Below, piece after piece: positions 25,467 to 33,134 of a stretch of 64,000 bases of DNA. Numbering within the stretch: position 1 is the stretch's first letter; the number at the start of each line of letters is the position of its first letter. The notes below the pieces were generated by a model. It saw only the letters and a list, made by a program, of their open reading frames with translations, searched no databases and had not been told where the DNA came from. The position numbers were made by a program, and so were the translations under genes. The stretch is from Clostridia bacterium (GTDB lineage: Bacteria; Bacillota; Clostridia; Oscillospirales; Acutalibacteraceae), in NCBI GenBank assembly GCA_017517865.1, contig JAFWYB010000052.1, positions 62,001 through 126,000 of the forward strand, in the 5' to 3' direction.

Positions 25467-25892
25467 GTGTGGATTGCAATAACCGTAAATGCCGTTGCAG
25501 TTGCCTTAAGTGTAATATTACCTTATTATTTCGGCAGATTTGCAGGCAAGGACCTTCTTGATACACTCAAGGTTAAATTTCCTAAGATAAAAAAGCTCGA
25601 CGATTTTGCCGGTAAAAACGAATTTATGGTGGTATATGTCGTCAAGGCATCGGGCGTTGTTCCGTCAGATCTGATGAGTGTTATCTACGGCGCGATGAAC
25701 GTCAATTTCTTTAAGTTCTTCGTTGCCTCAAACCTCGGTATGCTGCCCTTCAACGTGCTTTTCACACTGCTTGCAAATAAGGGAGACCTTTCAAATCCTT
25801 ACAGTCTTCTTTATGTTGTACCTATTCCCGTTTTTGTGGTGATAATGAGTATTGTGGTGAAAAAGATGACAGGCGAAAAGAAAATCAAATAA
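25467..25892 (+). CDS. TVP38/TMEM64 (DedA-like) membrane protein, shortened at the N-terminus
   Basis: The 141 residues match the second half of the TVP38/TMEM64 family: a PYYFGRFAG motif (equivalent to the family's GR..G), then VKASGVVPSDLMSVIYGAMN and two or more membrane helices. Family members usually have about 200-230 residues, so roughly 60 N-terminal residues are missing. The only start is GTG 25467 with no ribosome site at a normal distance, and homologous-looking sequence (IIIEN) extends upstream in frame to a stop at 25440. It is probably a decayed, 5'-truncated gene, though a functional short form cannot be excluded. Confidence 0.55.
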   Translation: MWIAITVNAVAVALSVILPYYFGRFAGKDLLDTLKVKFPKIKKLDDFAGKNEFMVVYVVKASGVVPSDLMSVIYGAMNVNFFKFFVASNLGMLPFNVLFTLLANKGDLSNPYSLLYVVPIPVFVVIMSIVVKKMTGEKKIK

Positions 25893-25894
25893 TA

Positions 25895-25919
25895 AAAAGG
25901 ACGGCGAAGCCGTCCTTTT
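25895..25919. terminator. Bidirectional terminator between the TVP38-like gene and moaD
   Basis: AAAAGGACGGC pairs perfectly with GCCGTCCTTTT around a GAA loop, at the junction of two convergent genes. Confidence 0.85.
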
Positions 25920-25925
25920 GATGTT

Positions 25926-26255
25926 TTAGCCTCCTGCGGCAGGAGAAAGAAGCCATACCTCATCTCCGTCTGAAAGCTTTTTGCCCTTGCGCAAGCACCT
26001 TTCTCCGTTAACGTAAACCACTGCATCCTTGAACTGAAGCTTGTCGTGGTATTCAAGGGCGGGATTTTTTGGCTTGATGTATTTTACGTTCGGGTCGTTT
26101 TTCATACGCTCAAGCTCTTCCTTGTCTTCCTTATAGCCCTGAGCCATTCTCCAAGAAATGGTCTCAAAAATATCGTTTACGGTTTTTGCATCAGTTTCAA
26201 GATAGCTGAAGCCTGTTGTTGTGCGGATAACGCCGAACACTTTAACCTTTACCAT
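25926..26255 (-). CDS. moaD: MoaD/ThiS-family sulfur carrier, AOR-associated
   Basis: This 109-residue ubiquitin-like protein ends in the diagnostic Gly-Gly (SPAAGG), where a thiocarboxylate forms for molybdopterin dithiolene synthesis. It is longer than standard MoaD (about 80 residues) owing to a charged insertion around residues 40-75. ATG 26255 follows GGAGG at 9 nt; the frame is open further upstream but without a ribosome site. It overlaps the end of aor by 14 nt, so it is the last gene of the leftward operon mogA-moeB-aor-moaD. Confidence 0.8.
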   Translation of the reverse strand: MVKVKVFGVIRTTTGFSYLETDAKTVNDIFETISWRMAQGYKEDKEELERMKNDPNVKYIKPKNPALEYHDKLQFKDAVVYVNGERCLRKGKKLSDGDEVWLLSPAAGG

Positions 26256-28176
26256 AAGGGTATACCTCCTTTGCACATTCGGGAAGGTTGATTCCGAGCC
26301 TCTTTATCATTCTCATTGTGGGTGCTCCGTCCTTCCAACCGCGGATAATATAATAGCTCTTTTTCATTTTATCAAGAGGTACCTTTGTTTTCTTAACTCC
26401 CGGTACCTGCTCAACATCGGTAAGGCGTTTCGGAAGAGTGTCCGTATCCTTTCCGACGGGAAGACCCAGAATAACATTACAAACTCTTTCAACGTTGTAG
26501 CCGTAAGAGCCGGTCTTAATGAAGGTTCCCATAGTATAATTTGAGCCTGTTGCAGCATTGATGGCTCTCGGATATTGAATAAGAGGGATGTTAAGAGCAA
26601 GAATTTCGGGATACTGCATGCCTACATAGAGTATAGGTGTAAGGAATTTGAAGGCTTGCTGAACGACTCTTGTGAGCATACTTGTGGGCTTTGCAACAAT
26701 GAACCAGGGGAGGACTGCATATGAAGTGAATACGCAGCAGCCGGCCGCCGATGCGGCTTCCATAACGTTCTGAAACATAATTGCAAGGCTTGCCTTACCC
26801 TTGGGGGTGTAAGAGTTCATATTAAGACCGAGTCCCTCAAGAACAACCATATAGCCTGCATTAAGGTGACAGCCGCCGCGGTTTGCAGTGGCATAGCCGA
26901 GGCCCTGACCGACAGCGCCTCTCGGCTCATAAGCCGCAAGCTCCATACCCTTTGCATGAATGGCGAATTCCTTTCCGCCGAATTTTTCACTCATGCGTTT
27001 TGTGCCGTCTGCCAGAATGTCGCCTATGCCTTCTCTGTTAGCTATAAGCTTGAAAACCTCGCTTATGTTATCTGTCTTGCCAAATTCAAGCCCGCTGTTC
27101 CACATGCCTCTTTCCTGAAGCTCCATAGCAAAGGCAATTGAGCCCGCACACGAAATTGTGTCCATACCAAGCTCATCAAGCTCGTAATTCCATCTGAGGA
27201 TTTTTTCTATATCGTCGTTGAGAATGTTGGGGCCGAAAAGACCGAGAGTTTCAAGCTCGGGACCCTTGACGTTTTTGCCGTCTATTTTAACTCGTCTTTC
27301 ACAGCGCATCGGGCAAGAGAAGCAGTTGCCGTTACCGACAAGATATTTTTCGGTAAGCTCCTCACCGGATACTTTTTCAAAAGCATCAAATCTGCCGTCG
27401 CTGAAATTTTTTGTAGCAAGAATTCTGTGCGCCTGCATAGGTGCAACAAGTCCCGCAGTGCCGAGCTTTGAAAGCTGAGCACCCGTGATGGGATGGCGCA
27501 GAAGCTGCTTTTTCCACTGATCGGTTATTTCATCAAGCTTTTCTTTGTCGTAAATATCAGGGTCATGGGTTCCCTTTGCGGTAATTATTTTCAGGTTCTT
27601 GTCGCCGAAAACAGCACCGACACCTCCGCGCCCGGCGGTTCTTTCACCGCTGAAAACGCCTGCGTAAAGCACCTTGTTTTCGCCTGCGGGACCTATTACG
27701 AGGGGGCTTGTGCCGCCTTTGAATTGCTTCTGAGCCTCACCCGTAAGCATACCCTTCATTTCGGGCACATCGTGGAAGGTTACCTTATCGTCTTCAATTT
27801 CAATCCAGGTCAGCTCACTTGCTCTGCCGGTTATAACCATAGCATCCCATCCGGCCTTTTTCAGTCTTCTGCCGAAGGGTCCGCCGCAGTTTGATGACGT
27901 AAGAATACCGGTAAGAGGGGAGACAGTTGAAATGTTGAAGCGGGTTGAAGAGGGTGTTTTACAACGTGTAAGAGGACCTGTTGTAATAACAAGCCAGTTA
28001 TCTTCGTCGAAAGCCTTCATACCGGGCTTTATGTGCTGAAGAAGAATGTCGGCAGCCATAATTTTACCGCCTATAGTTCTCTTTCTGTCTTCATCAGTCC
28101 ACGGGAATTCACTGTAAGTTTTTTTGGTAAGATCAACATAAAGTACCTTACCCATATAACCTTTTAAGTTTGACAT
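26242..28176 (-). CDS. aor: Tungsten-dependent aldehyde:ferredoxin oxidoreductase
   Basis: This 644-residue protein matches the AOR family in length and throughout its sequence. The [4Fe-4S] cysteines appear as CFSCPMRC (Cys285, 288, 292) plus a later Cys at about 480-481. Bis-pterin-binding segments such as PLTGILTSSNCGGPFG and ERTAGRGGVGAVFGDKNLK are present. AOR oxidises aldehydes to acids, or reduces acids, with ferredoxin in the cytoplasm, and uses a tungstopterin cofactor. The surrounding genes supply cofactor synthesis and tungstate uptake. GAGGTG precedes the ATG. Confidence 0.94.
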   Translation of the reverse strand: MSNLKGYMGKVLYVDLTKKTYSEFPWTDEDRKRTIGGKIMAADILLQHIKPGMKAFDEDNWLVITTGPLTRCKTPSSTRFNISTVSPLTGILTSSNCGGPFGRRLKKAGWDAMVITGRASELTWIEIEDDKVTFHDVPEMKGMLTGEAQKQFKGGTSPLVIGPAGENKVLYAGVFSGERTAGRGGVGAVFGDKNLKIITAKGTHDPDIYDKEKLDEITDQWKKQLLRHPITGAQLSKLGTAGLVAPMQAHRILATKNFSDGRFDAFEKVSGEELTEKYLVGNGNCFSCPMRCERRVKIDGKNVKGPELETLGLFGPNILNDDIEKILRWNYELDELGMDTISCAGSIAFAMELQERGMWNSGLEFGKTDNISEVFKLIANREGIGDILADGTKRMSEKFGGKEFAIHAKGMELAAYEPRGAVGQGLGYATANRGGCHLNAGYMVVLEGLGLNMNSYTPKGKASLAIMFQNVMEAASAAGCCVFTSYAVLPWFIVAKPTSMLTRVVQQAFKFLTPILYVGMQYPEILALNIPLIQYPRAINAATGSNYTMGTFIKTGSYGYNVERVCNVILGLPVGKDTDTLPKRLTDVEQVPGVKKTKVPLDKMKKSYYIIRGWKDGAPTMRMIKRLGINLPECAKEVYPYGKG

Positions 28177-28180
28177 AATT

Positions 28181-28861
28181 TCACCTCGTGTTTTTACACT
28201 TTTTGCACTGTGTGTTAGATTTTATTGTAAGGGTATCCCATAAATCACCGTCGAAAAGAAAAATTTTTCCTGCTGAGCCCGCATCCTTTGAAAGCAGATA
28301 TCTCAGTGCAAGGTTTACCTCCATAGCACCGATAATGCCTGCTGAAGAGGAAACAGAGCTTCTTACTGAAATATCGTTTATTATTCCCGCGCAGTCAGGG
28401 CAGGGGGAAATTCCCGGCAGATACATATACGCCGTTCCGTAAAAGCCGTCAACTCCGCCGAAAACCGAGGGGATTTTTTCTTTTTCGGAAAAGTCGGCAA
28501 CGGCTCTTCTGCCGATTGCATTATCAACACAGCAAAGAATGATATCACAGTCACGTGCAAATGAAAGGTCGTCCGCTGACGTTATTTTTTTCAGCACGGG
28601 AATGTATTCGGTTTCCGTTGAATAATATGAAAGCCTTTCTTTAAGAACGTTGCACTTAAAGAAGTCTCCGTCTGTTTTGGTGTAAAGAAACTGACGGTTA
28701 AGATTTGAAAGGCTCACGGTATCAAAATCGCACAGATAAAGCCTTTTTATTCCCGCACCGGCAAGATGCACTGCCGAATTTGTTCCTAATGCACCGCAGC
28801 CTATTATGCAGACTGTCTTGTTGTCAATGCAGAAAAGCTGGGTTACGTTTTTTAAGCTCAA
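28181..28861 (-). CDS. moeB: MoeB/ThiF-family adenylyltransferase (MoaD activating)
   Basis: This 226-residue protein has the ATP-binding CIIGCGALGTNSAVHLAGAG region, the conserved DFDTVSLSNLNRQFLY segment, and two zinc-binding pairs (CPDC and CKKC). No rhodanese domain is fused. It would adenylate the Gly-Gly end of the adjacent MoaD-like carrier. The start is TTG 28861, which directly follows the stop of mogA; GGCGGTG upstream serves as the ribosome site. The short gap to aor (4 nt) shows one operon. Assignment to MoeB rather than ThiF rests on the cofactor-synthesis context. Confidence 0.82.
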   Translation of the reverse strand: MSLKNVTQLFCIDNKTVCIIGCGALGTNSAVHLAGAGIKRLYLCDFDTVSLSNLNRQFLYTKTDGDFFKCNVLKERLSYYSTETEYIPVLKKITSADDLSFARDCDIILCCVDNAIGRRAVADFSEKEKIPSVFGGVDGFYGTAYMYLPGISPCPDCAGIINDISVRSSVSSSAGIIGAMEVNLALRYLLSKDAGSAGKIFLFDGDLWDTLTIKSNTQCKKCKNTR

Positions 28862-29365
28862 TCAATCACCGCCTTTACCGTAATTGCCACCGCAGGAAAG
28901 TGTGTTGCCGCTCATAACCTCAACGGCGTGGGCAAGAACGGGTAAAACCACCTCAAGAGACTCCTTCACTGCCTTGGGACTTCCGGGGAGGTTGATAATA
29001 AGAGAGCTTTTCCTTATGCCTGATACACCTCGGGAAAGCATAGCCTTCGGGGTTATCTGAAGGCTTTTCAGCCTGATAGCCTCAGAAATTCCGGGAGCAT
29101 CACGGTCAAACACCGTTTTTGAAGCCTCAGGGGTAACATCCCGGGGAGCAAAGCCGGTGCCGCCGGTTGTGAAAACTACATCAGCCTTTACCTCATCGCA
29201 CAGATAAACAAGCGCCTTTGAGATTTCCGCCGCCTCATCGGGAACAATTATATACTCCTTGACCTTTCCTTGCTCAGAGAGCATTTCACAAATCAGCTTA
29301 CCGCTTTTATCTTCGCAGATGCCCTGCGAGCATCTGTCGCTGACACAGATTACGCCGAAAGTCAA
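28862..29365 (-). CDS. mogA: Molybdopterin adenylyltransferase (MogA/MoaB family)
   Basis: The protein carries the family's FGVICVSDRCSQG start, the TTGGTG nucleotide-binding motif followed by APRDVTPEA, and the LINLPGSPKAV segment. It activates molybdopterin with AMP before metal insertion. The frame opens with ATGs at 29419 and 29401, but these are at or before the predicted transcription start and lack ribosome sites. TTG 29365 follows AGGGAGTG and gives a 167-residue protein with the normal N-terminus, so it is chosen. It is first in the leftward operon. Confidence 0.82.
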   Translation of the reverse strand: MTFGVICVSDRCSQGICEDKSGKLICEMLSEQGKVKEYIIVPDEAAEISKALVYLCDEVKADVVFTTGGTGFAPRDVTPEASKTVFDRDAPGISEAIRLKSLQITPKAMLSRGVSGIRKSSLIINLPGSPKAVKESLEVVLPVLAHAVEVMSGNTLSCGGNYGKGGD

Positions 29366-29409
29366 ATTTTTATCACTCCCTACTTGAAATCTTTCTTTCA
29401 TTGGTATAT

Positions 29410-29438
29410 AATATATCATAATAACACAAAAAATTCAA
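29410..29438 (-). promoter_or_regulatory. Promoter of the leftward mogA-moeB-aor-moaD operon
   Basis: On the minus strand TTGAAT (29438-29433) and TATATT (29415-29410) are 17 bp apart. A short ATTGAT/ATCAAT palindrome lies just upstream at 29457-29472 and could be an operator. Confidence 0.55.
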
Positions 29439-29525
29439 CAATATTTACAAATTTTTATTGATTTTTATCAATGGTTGTTGCGTTTTCCGGAAGTTTGCGG
29501 TGTTACCGCTTAATTCATATTCCGA

Positions 29526-29647
29526 CACGGTGCTTTCTAAGGGCTTTGTCTATGAAAAACCGTGCGTGACTGAAAAAACACTGCCTGTAACAAGATAATA
29601 CAGGTACCGGTCAAAGGGCATAAGAGGAAACTTTTTTGCCTTCCGTG
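29526..29647 (+). promoter_or_regulatory. Moco/Tuco-type riboswitch candidate upstream of tupA
   Basis: The leader is closed by CACGG (29526-29530) pairing with CCGTG (29643-29647). Inside are CGGTGCTTT right after the first strand, a CTTTG/CAAAG pairing arm, a CCTGT/ACAGG hairpin and, next to the closing strand, a GGGCA...AAG-GAAA-CTT...TGCC hairpin followed by TTCCGTG. The order and wording resemble the E. coli moaA leader, the prototype of the molybdenum-cofactor RNA motif. The genes downstream, for tungstate uptake and cofactor synthesis, fit. I compared it from memory, so the class (Moco or its tungsten variant) is not settled. The ribosome site at 29654-29659 lies just past the closing helix. 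Confidence 0.65.
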
Positions 29648-29667
29648 ATTGAAAAGGAGAATGAATT

Positions 29668-30555
29668 ATGAAAAAACTTCTTGCAGTGCTTCTCGCACTC
29701 ACAATGCTCTTCGCCTTTGCGGCCTGCGGCGGAGAAAAAACAAACACAGATTTACCTGAGCAGACCACAGGTGCAGCAGATGACGGCACAACCGTTAAGA
29801 CTCCTGCAAATCCCACCATCCGTATTTCAACAACAACGTCCGTAAACGATTCGGGCCTTCTTCCTTACCTCCTTCCCGCCTTTGAAAAGGCAACGGGTTA
29901 TACCGTTGAGGTTCAGTCGGCCGGTACCGGCGCAGCTATCCAGAAAGCTAAGGACGGCAACGCAGACCTCATTCTCGTTCATGCAAAGGCTTCCGAGGAA
30001 GAATTTGTCAACGAGGGCTACGGTGTTGAAAGAATTCCCTTTATGTATAACTACTTCGTAATCGTCGGCCCCGCAGATGACCCTGCAGGCATAAAGGATT
30101 GCGAAAATGCCGCTGAAGCCTTTGCCAAGATTGCCGATGCGGAGGAAAGCTTCATTTCACGCGGTGACGAAAGCGGTACACATAAGGCTGAGCTTAAAAT
30201 ATGGGGCGAAGACGTACCGGACGCAGAAGCCGACAAATGGTATATAAACGCAGGTAAGGGTATGGGCGCCTGCCTTTCAATGGCTGACCAGATGAAGGGC
30301 TACTGTCTTACAGATAAGGCAACCTTCCTTTCAATGAAGGATGAGCTCGGACTTGAGATTCTTCTTGAAAAGGGCGAGGATATGAAGAACACATATTCAC
30401 TTATCGAATGTAACCCCGAAAAGCTTGCTGATATCAATACCGAGGGCGCAAAGGCATTCATTGAATGGATGACCGGCGACGATGCTTCTGCTCTTATTGC
30501 CGAATACGGTAAAGAGCAGTACGGTGCAGCTCTTTTCTATCTTCTTGAAGAATAA
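29668..30555 (+). CDS. tupA: Tungstate ABC transporter, substrate-binding lipoprotein
   Basis: This 295-residue protein has a lipoprotein signal peptide with lipobox FAAC (Cys about 21), a short acidic linker, and the TupA family motif ISTTTSVNDSGLL, whose TTTS segment binds the oxyanion. AGTGAAI and HAKASEEEFV are also typical. It captures tungstate (or molybdate) outside the membrane for TupB and TupC. The AOR gene and cofactor genes nearby support tungstate. AAGGAG lies 8 nt before the ATG. Confidence 0.92.
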   Translation: MKKLLAVLLALTMLFAFAACGGEKTNTDLPEQTTGAADDGTTVKTPANPTIRISTTTSVNDSGLLPYLLPAFEKATGYTVEVQSAGTGAAIQKAKDGNADLILVHAKASEEEFVNEGYGVERIPFMYNYFVIVGPADDPAGIKDCENAAEAFAKIADAEESFISRGDESGTHKAELKIWGEDVPDAEADKWYINAGKGMGACLSMADQMKGYCLTDKATFLSMKDELGLEILLEKGEDMKNTYSLIECNPEKLADINTEGAKAFIEWMTGDDASALIAEYGKEQYGAALFYLLEE

Positions 30556-30557
30556 TT

Positions 30558-31241
30558 TTGGAAAAATTAACAGAGGCCCTTGAGATGCTTCTGTCTATGG
30601 ACAGAGAGTTGCTTCATATCATAGGAGTAACTCTCCGTATGTCCTTTTTCAGCACGCTTATATCCTGTACATTGGGAATAACCCTGGGTGTGCTTATCGG
30701 ACAGAAAAGCTTTAAGGGCAAACGGACCGTAAACAAAATAACGGGAACTCTTATGGGTCTGCCTCCGGTGGTGGCAGGCCTGATTGTCTATATGCTTTTC
30801 ACACGCTACGGCGTTTTCGGTGAGCTTAAGCTTCTGTTTACCGTTGAGGTAATGGTTATTGCACAGTGCCTTCTTATAACGCCCGTTGTAATAAATCTTA
30901 CTCAGTCGGTTATATCGTCAAACGCGGCAATTATACGCGAAACTGCAGTGGGACTTAACTTTACGGCGGCTAAAAGACTAAGGCTTCTTCTTAATGAAAA
31001 CAGGCAGGCACTTCTGAGCGTTGTGCTTAATGCCTTCGGCAGATCGATAGCCGAGGTGGGTGCCGTAAGCCTTGTGGGCGGTAATATTCAGTGGAAGACA
31101 AGGGTTATGACCACGGCTATTATGCTTGAAACGAATAAGGGTAATTTCAGCTTTGCCCTTGCACTTGGCATAATACTGCTTGTAATTTCGCTTATAGTCA
31201 ATATAATTGCCAACCTGCTTGTAAAGGAGGAAAAGCGATGA
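30558..31241 (+). CDS. tupB: Tungstate ABC transporter, permease
   Basis: This 227-residue protein has five or six membrane segments and the ABC permease loop ETAVGLNFTAAKRLRLL followed by AFGRSIAEVGAVSLVGGNI, typical of TupB. The start used is TTG 30558, 2 nt after the tupA stop, because the N-terminal residues resemble the family. An ATG at 30585 with AGAGG ahead is an alternative that would remove nine residues. It overlaps tupC by 4 nt. Confidence 0.9.
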   Translation: MEKLTEALEMLLSMDRELLHIIGVTLRMSFFSTLISCTLGITLGVLIGQKSFKGKRTVNKITGTLMGLPPVVAGLIVYMLFTRYGVFGELKLLFTVEVMVIAQCLLITPVVINLTQSVISSNAAIIRETAVGLNFTAAKRLRLLLNENRQALLSVVLNAFGRSIAEVGAVSLVGGNIQWKTRVMTTAIMLETNKGNFSFALALGIILLVISLIVNIIANLLVKEEKR

Positions 31242-31915
31242 TTGAGATATATGATATAACGAAAAAGTACGGAAACAGAACCGTGCTTGATATTTCCTCG
31301 CTTAGCTTTTCCAAGGGTGAAACCGTAGTTATAGCGGGTCCCAACGGAAGCGGAAAGTCAACACTTCTGAAAATTCTTGCAGGTACTCTTAAGGCTGATT
31401 CGGGCAAGCTTACGGTCGGAGGTAAGGTGCTTTATCTTCCTCAGCAGAGTCTGCCCTTTGGTATGACTGTCAGAAAAAACATACTTTTCAGCATTGAAAG
31501 CAGAACAGATAAAGAAGTAAGGTGCGACGAAATATTGAGAAAGCTTAATCTTAAGGCCTTTGAGGGGAAAAACGCGAAAACCCTTTCGGGCGGTGAATGT
31601 CAGCGCCTTGCCCTTGCAAGACTTCTGGTTAACGACTGTGACTTTCTTATACTTGATGAGCCCTCGAGTGCAGCGGATATAGAGGGGAACGAGCTCATTG
31701 AAGGTGCTGTAAAAGAATATAAAGAAAAAAACGGCTGCGGAGTTATAATGACCACTCATTCGCCCCGTCAGGCACTTGACCTTGCAGACAGAATCATTAT
31801 GCTTTGTGACGGCAGGGTGGCTGAAAACGGCAGCTTCAGAGAAATTCTGCAGAATCCTCAGACCGAGTGGACTAAAAAATTTATTTCTCAGTGGAGTATT
31901 GATTTTAACAGGTGA
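31238..31915 (+). CDS. tupC: Tungstate ABC transporter, ATP-binding protein
   Basis: This 225-residue ABC ATPase has Walker A GPNGSGKST (about residues 35-43), signature LSGGECQRLALARLL, Walker B FLILDEPSS and the H-loop THS. It energises TupB for oxyanion import. It has no C-terminal TOBE-like regulatory domain, consistent with TupC rather than ModC. It overlaps tupB by ATGA and its stop is right before moeA, so import and cofactor synthesis are in one transcript. Confidence 0.9.
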   Translation: MIEIYDITKKYGNRTVLDISSLSFSKGETVVIAGPNGSGKSTLLKILAGTLKADSGKLTVGGKVLYLPQQSLPFGMTVRKNILFSIESRTDKEVRCDEILRKLNLKAFEGKNAKTLSGGECQRLALARLLVNDCDFLILDEPSSAADIEGNELIEGAVKEYKEKNGCGVIMTTHSPRQALDLADRIIMLCDGRVAENGSFREILQNPQTEWTKKFISQWSIDFNR

Positions 31916-31916
31916 T

Positions 31917-33122
31917 ATGATGCTTAATGTTGTTTCCTTGCAGAATGCAAAAAAAATAATAATGCAAGAGGGGGCGGAATACAGACTGCCCTTTGAAAGG
32001 CTTCCCGTTGATGAGTGCCCGGGCAGAGTTGTATCTGATGATATAATTTCACCTGAGAGTATACCCTCCTTTAACAGAAGCACCGTGGACGGCTATGCGG
32101 TTATGTCGGGAGATACCTTCGGCAGCTGTGAAAGCATACCCGCACAGCTTAACTGTATCGGTGAAATACTTATGGGGGAGGAAGCCGCTCTTCGTATCGG
32201 CAACGGTGAATGTGTTAAAATTTCTACGGGCGGTATGCTGCCCGAAAATGCCGACAGTGTTGTAATGGTTGAAAATACCGACACGCAGCTTGACGATTTT
32301 TGTCTTATTTTCAAGGCGGTCAGCCCCTTTGAAAATGTGACAAGAAAGGGCGACGATATAAAAGAGGGTAAAACAATACTTAAAAAAGGCACCGTTATAA
32401 GACCTGCACATATCGGTATGCTTCTTTCTGTAGGTGTAACCGAGCTTGATGTAATAAGAAGGGTGCGCGTAGGCATTATTTCTACGGGCGACGAGCTTGT
32501 CAGCGCTGACAGCGTACCCGGTGCAGGAAAAATAAGAGATATAAATAGCCACATTCTTTCTGCTATGGTCAGAGAATGGGGCTGTGAAAGCAAAGCTTAC
32601 GGCATCATCGGTGACGATTACGGGAAAATATTATCTGCCGTTGATAAGGCCTGCGACGAAAACGATATCGTGCTTATATCTGGCGGCTCCTCTGCGGGTA
32701 CAAGAGATTTGACCGTAAAAGTAATATCCGCTCTCGGTGAGGTTTTATTCCACGGAATTGCTCTCAAGCCCGGTAAGCCCACGATTTTCGGTAAGGTAAG
32801 AGAAAGGGCTGTTTTCGGCCTTCCCGGTAATCCGGGAGCGGCTTTTTACGTTTCTCTTCTTGCCGTGAAGCCTCTGGCGGATAAGCTTTCGGGTATTACT
32901 GAGGAAACAAGAACAAAGGAATACCCTGTCAGTACCAATATTTCGTCTAACCACGGAAGAGAAGAAATAGTAAGCGTAAAAATAAAAAACGGTGTGGCGG
33001 AGCCTCTTTTTACAAAAAGTGCCTTTATGTCAGCTGTGGCGGACTGTGACGGTTACATCGTTGTTGACAGAAATACCGAGGGCATAAAAGCGGGTGACGT
33101 TGCCGCGGTACATCTATTCTGA
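31917..33122 (+). CDS. moeA: Molybdopterin molybdenumtransferase (MoeA), first copy
   Basis: This 401-residue protein has the MoeA layout: linker domain start with RSTVDGYAVMS, STGGMLPENADSVV, RKGDDIKEG, the MoeA/MogA-like domain with GIISTGDELV and VLISGGSSAGTRD, and KPGKPTIFG. MoeA inserts the metal into adenylylated molybdopterin. The frame is open further upstream, but two adjacent ATGs (31917, 31920) follow AGGTG right after the tupC stop; either may be used. A second MoeA-type gene follows, as is common in organisms that handle tungsten. Confidence 0.9.
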   Translation: MMLNVVSLQNAKKIIMQEGAEYRLPFERLPVDECPGRVVSDDIISPESIPSFNRSTVDGYAVMSGDTFGSCESIPAQLNCIGEILMGEEAALRIGNGECVKISTGGMLPENADSVVMVENTDTQLDDFCLIFKAVSPFENVTRKGDDIKEGKTILKKGTVIRPAHIGMLLSVGVTELDVIRRVRVGIISTGDELVSADSVPGAGKIRDINSHILSAMVREWGCESKAYGIIGDDYGKILSAVDKACDENDIVLISGGSSAGTRDLTVKVISALGEVLFHGIALKPGKPTIFGKVRERAVFGLPGNPGAAFYVSLLAVKPLADKLSGITEETRTKEYPVSTNISSNHGREEIVSVKIKNGVAEPLFTKSAFMSAVADCDGYIVVDRNTEGIKAGDVAAVHLF

Positions 33123-33134
33123 AGGGTGAAATAA

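Noticed and set aside
26242..28176. AOR read as a molybdenum enzyme or formate-type dehydrogenase
   Set aside because: The cysteine motif, length and sequence blocks are those of the AOR family, not of the DMSO-reductase or xanthine-oxidase families.
28181..28861. ThiF for thiamine synthesis
   Set aside because: No thiamine genes (thiS, thiG, thiH) are near; a MoaD-like partner and other cofactor genes surround it, so MoeB is preferred.
29457..29472. ATTGAT-TTTT-ATCAAT palindrome as a terminator
   Set aside because: It is A/T-only in effect, lies between divergent operons and has no gene to terminate. At best it is an operator, so it is mentioned only with the promoter.
31358..32083. Open frame of 241 codons opposite tupC and moeA
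   Set aside because: It crosses two solid genes on the other strand, has no ribosome site and no family features.
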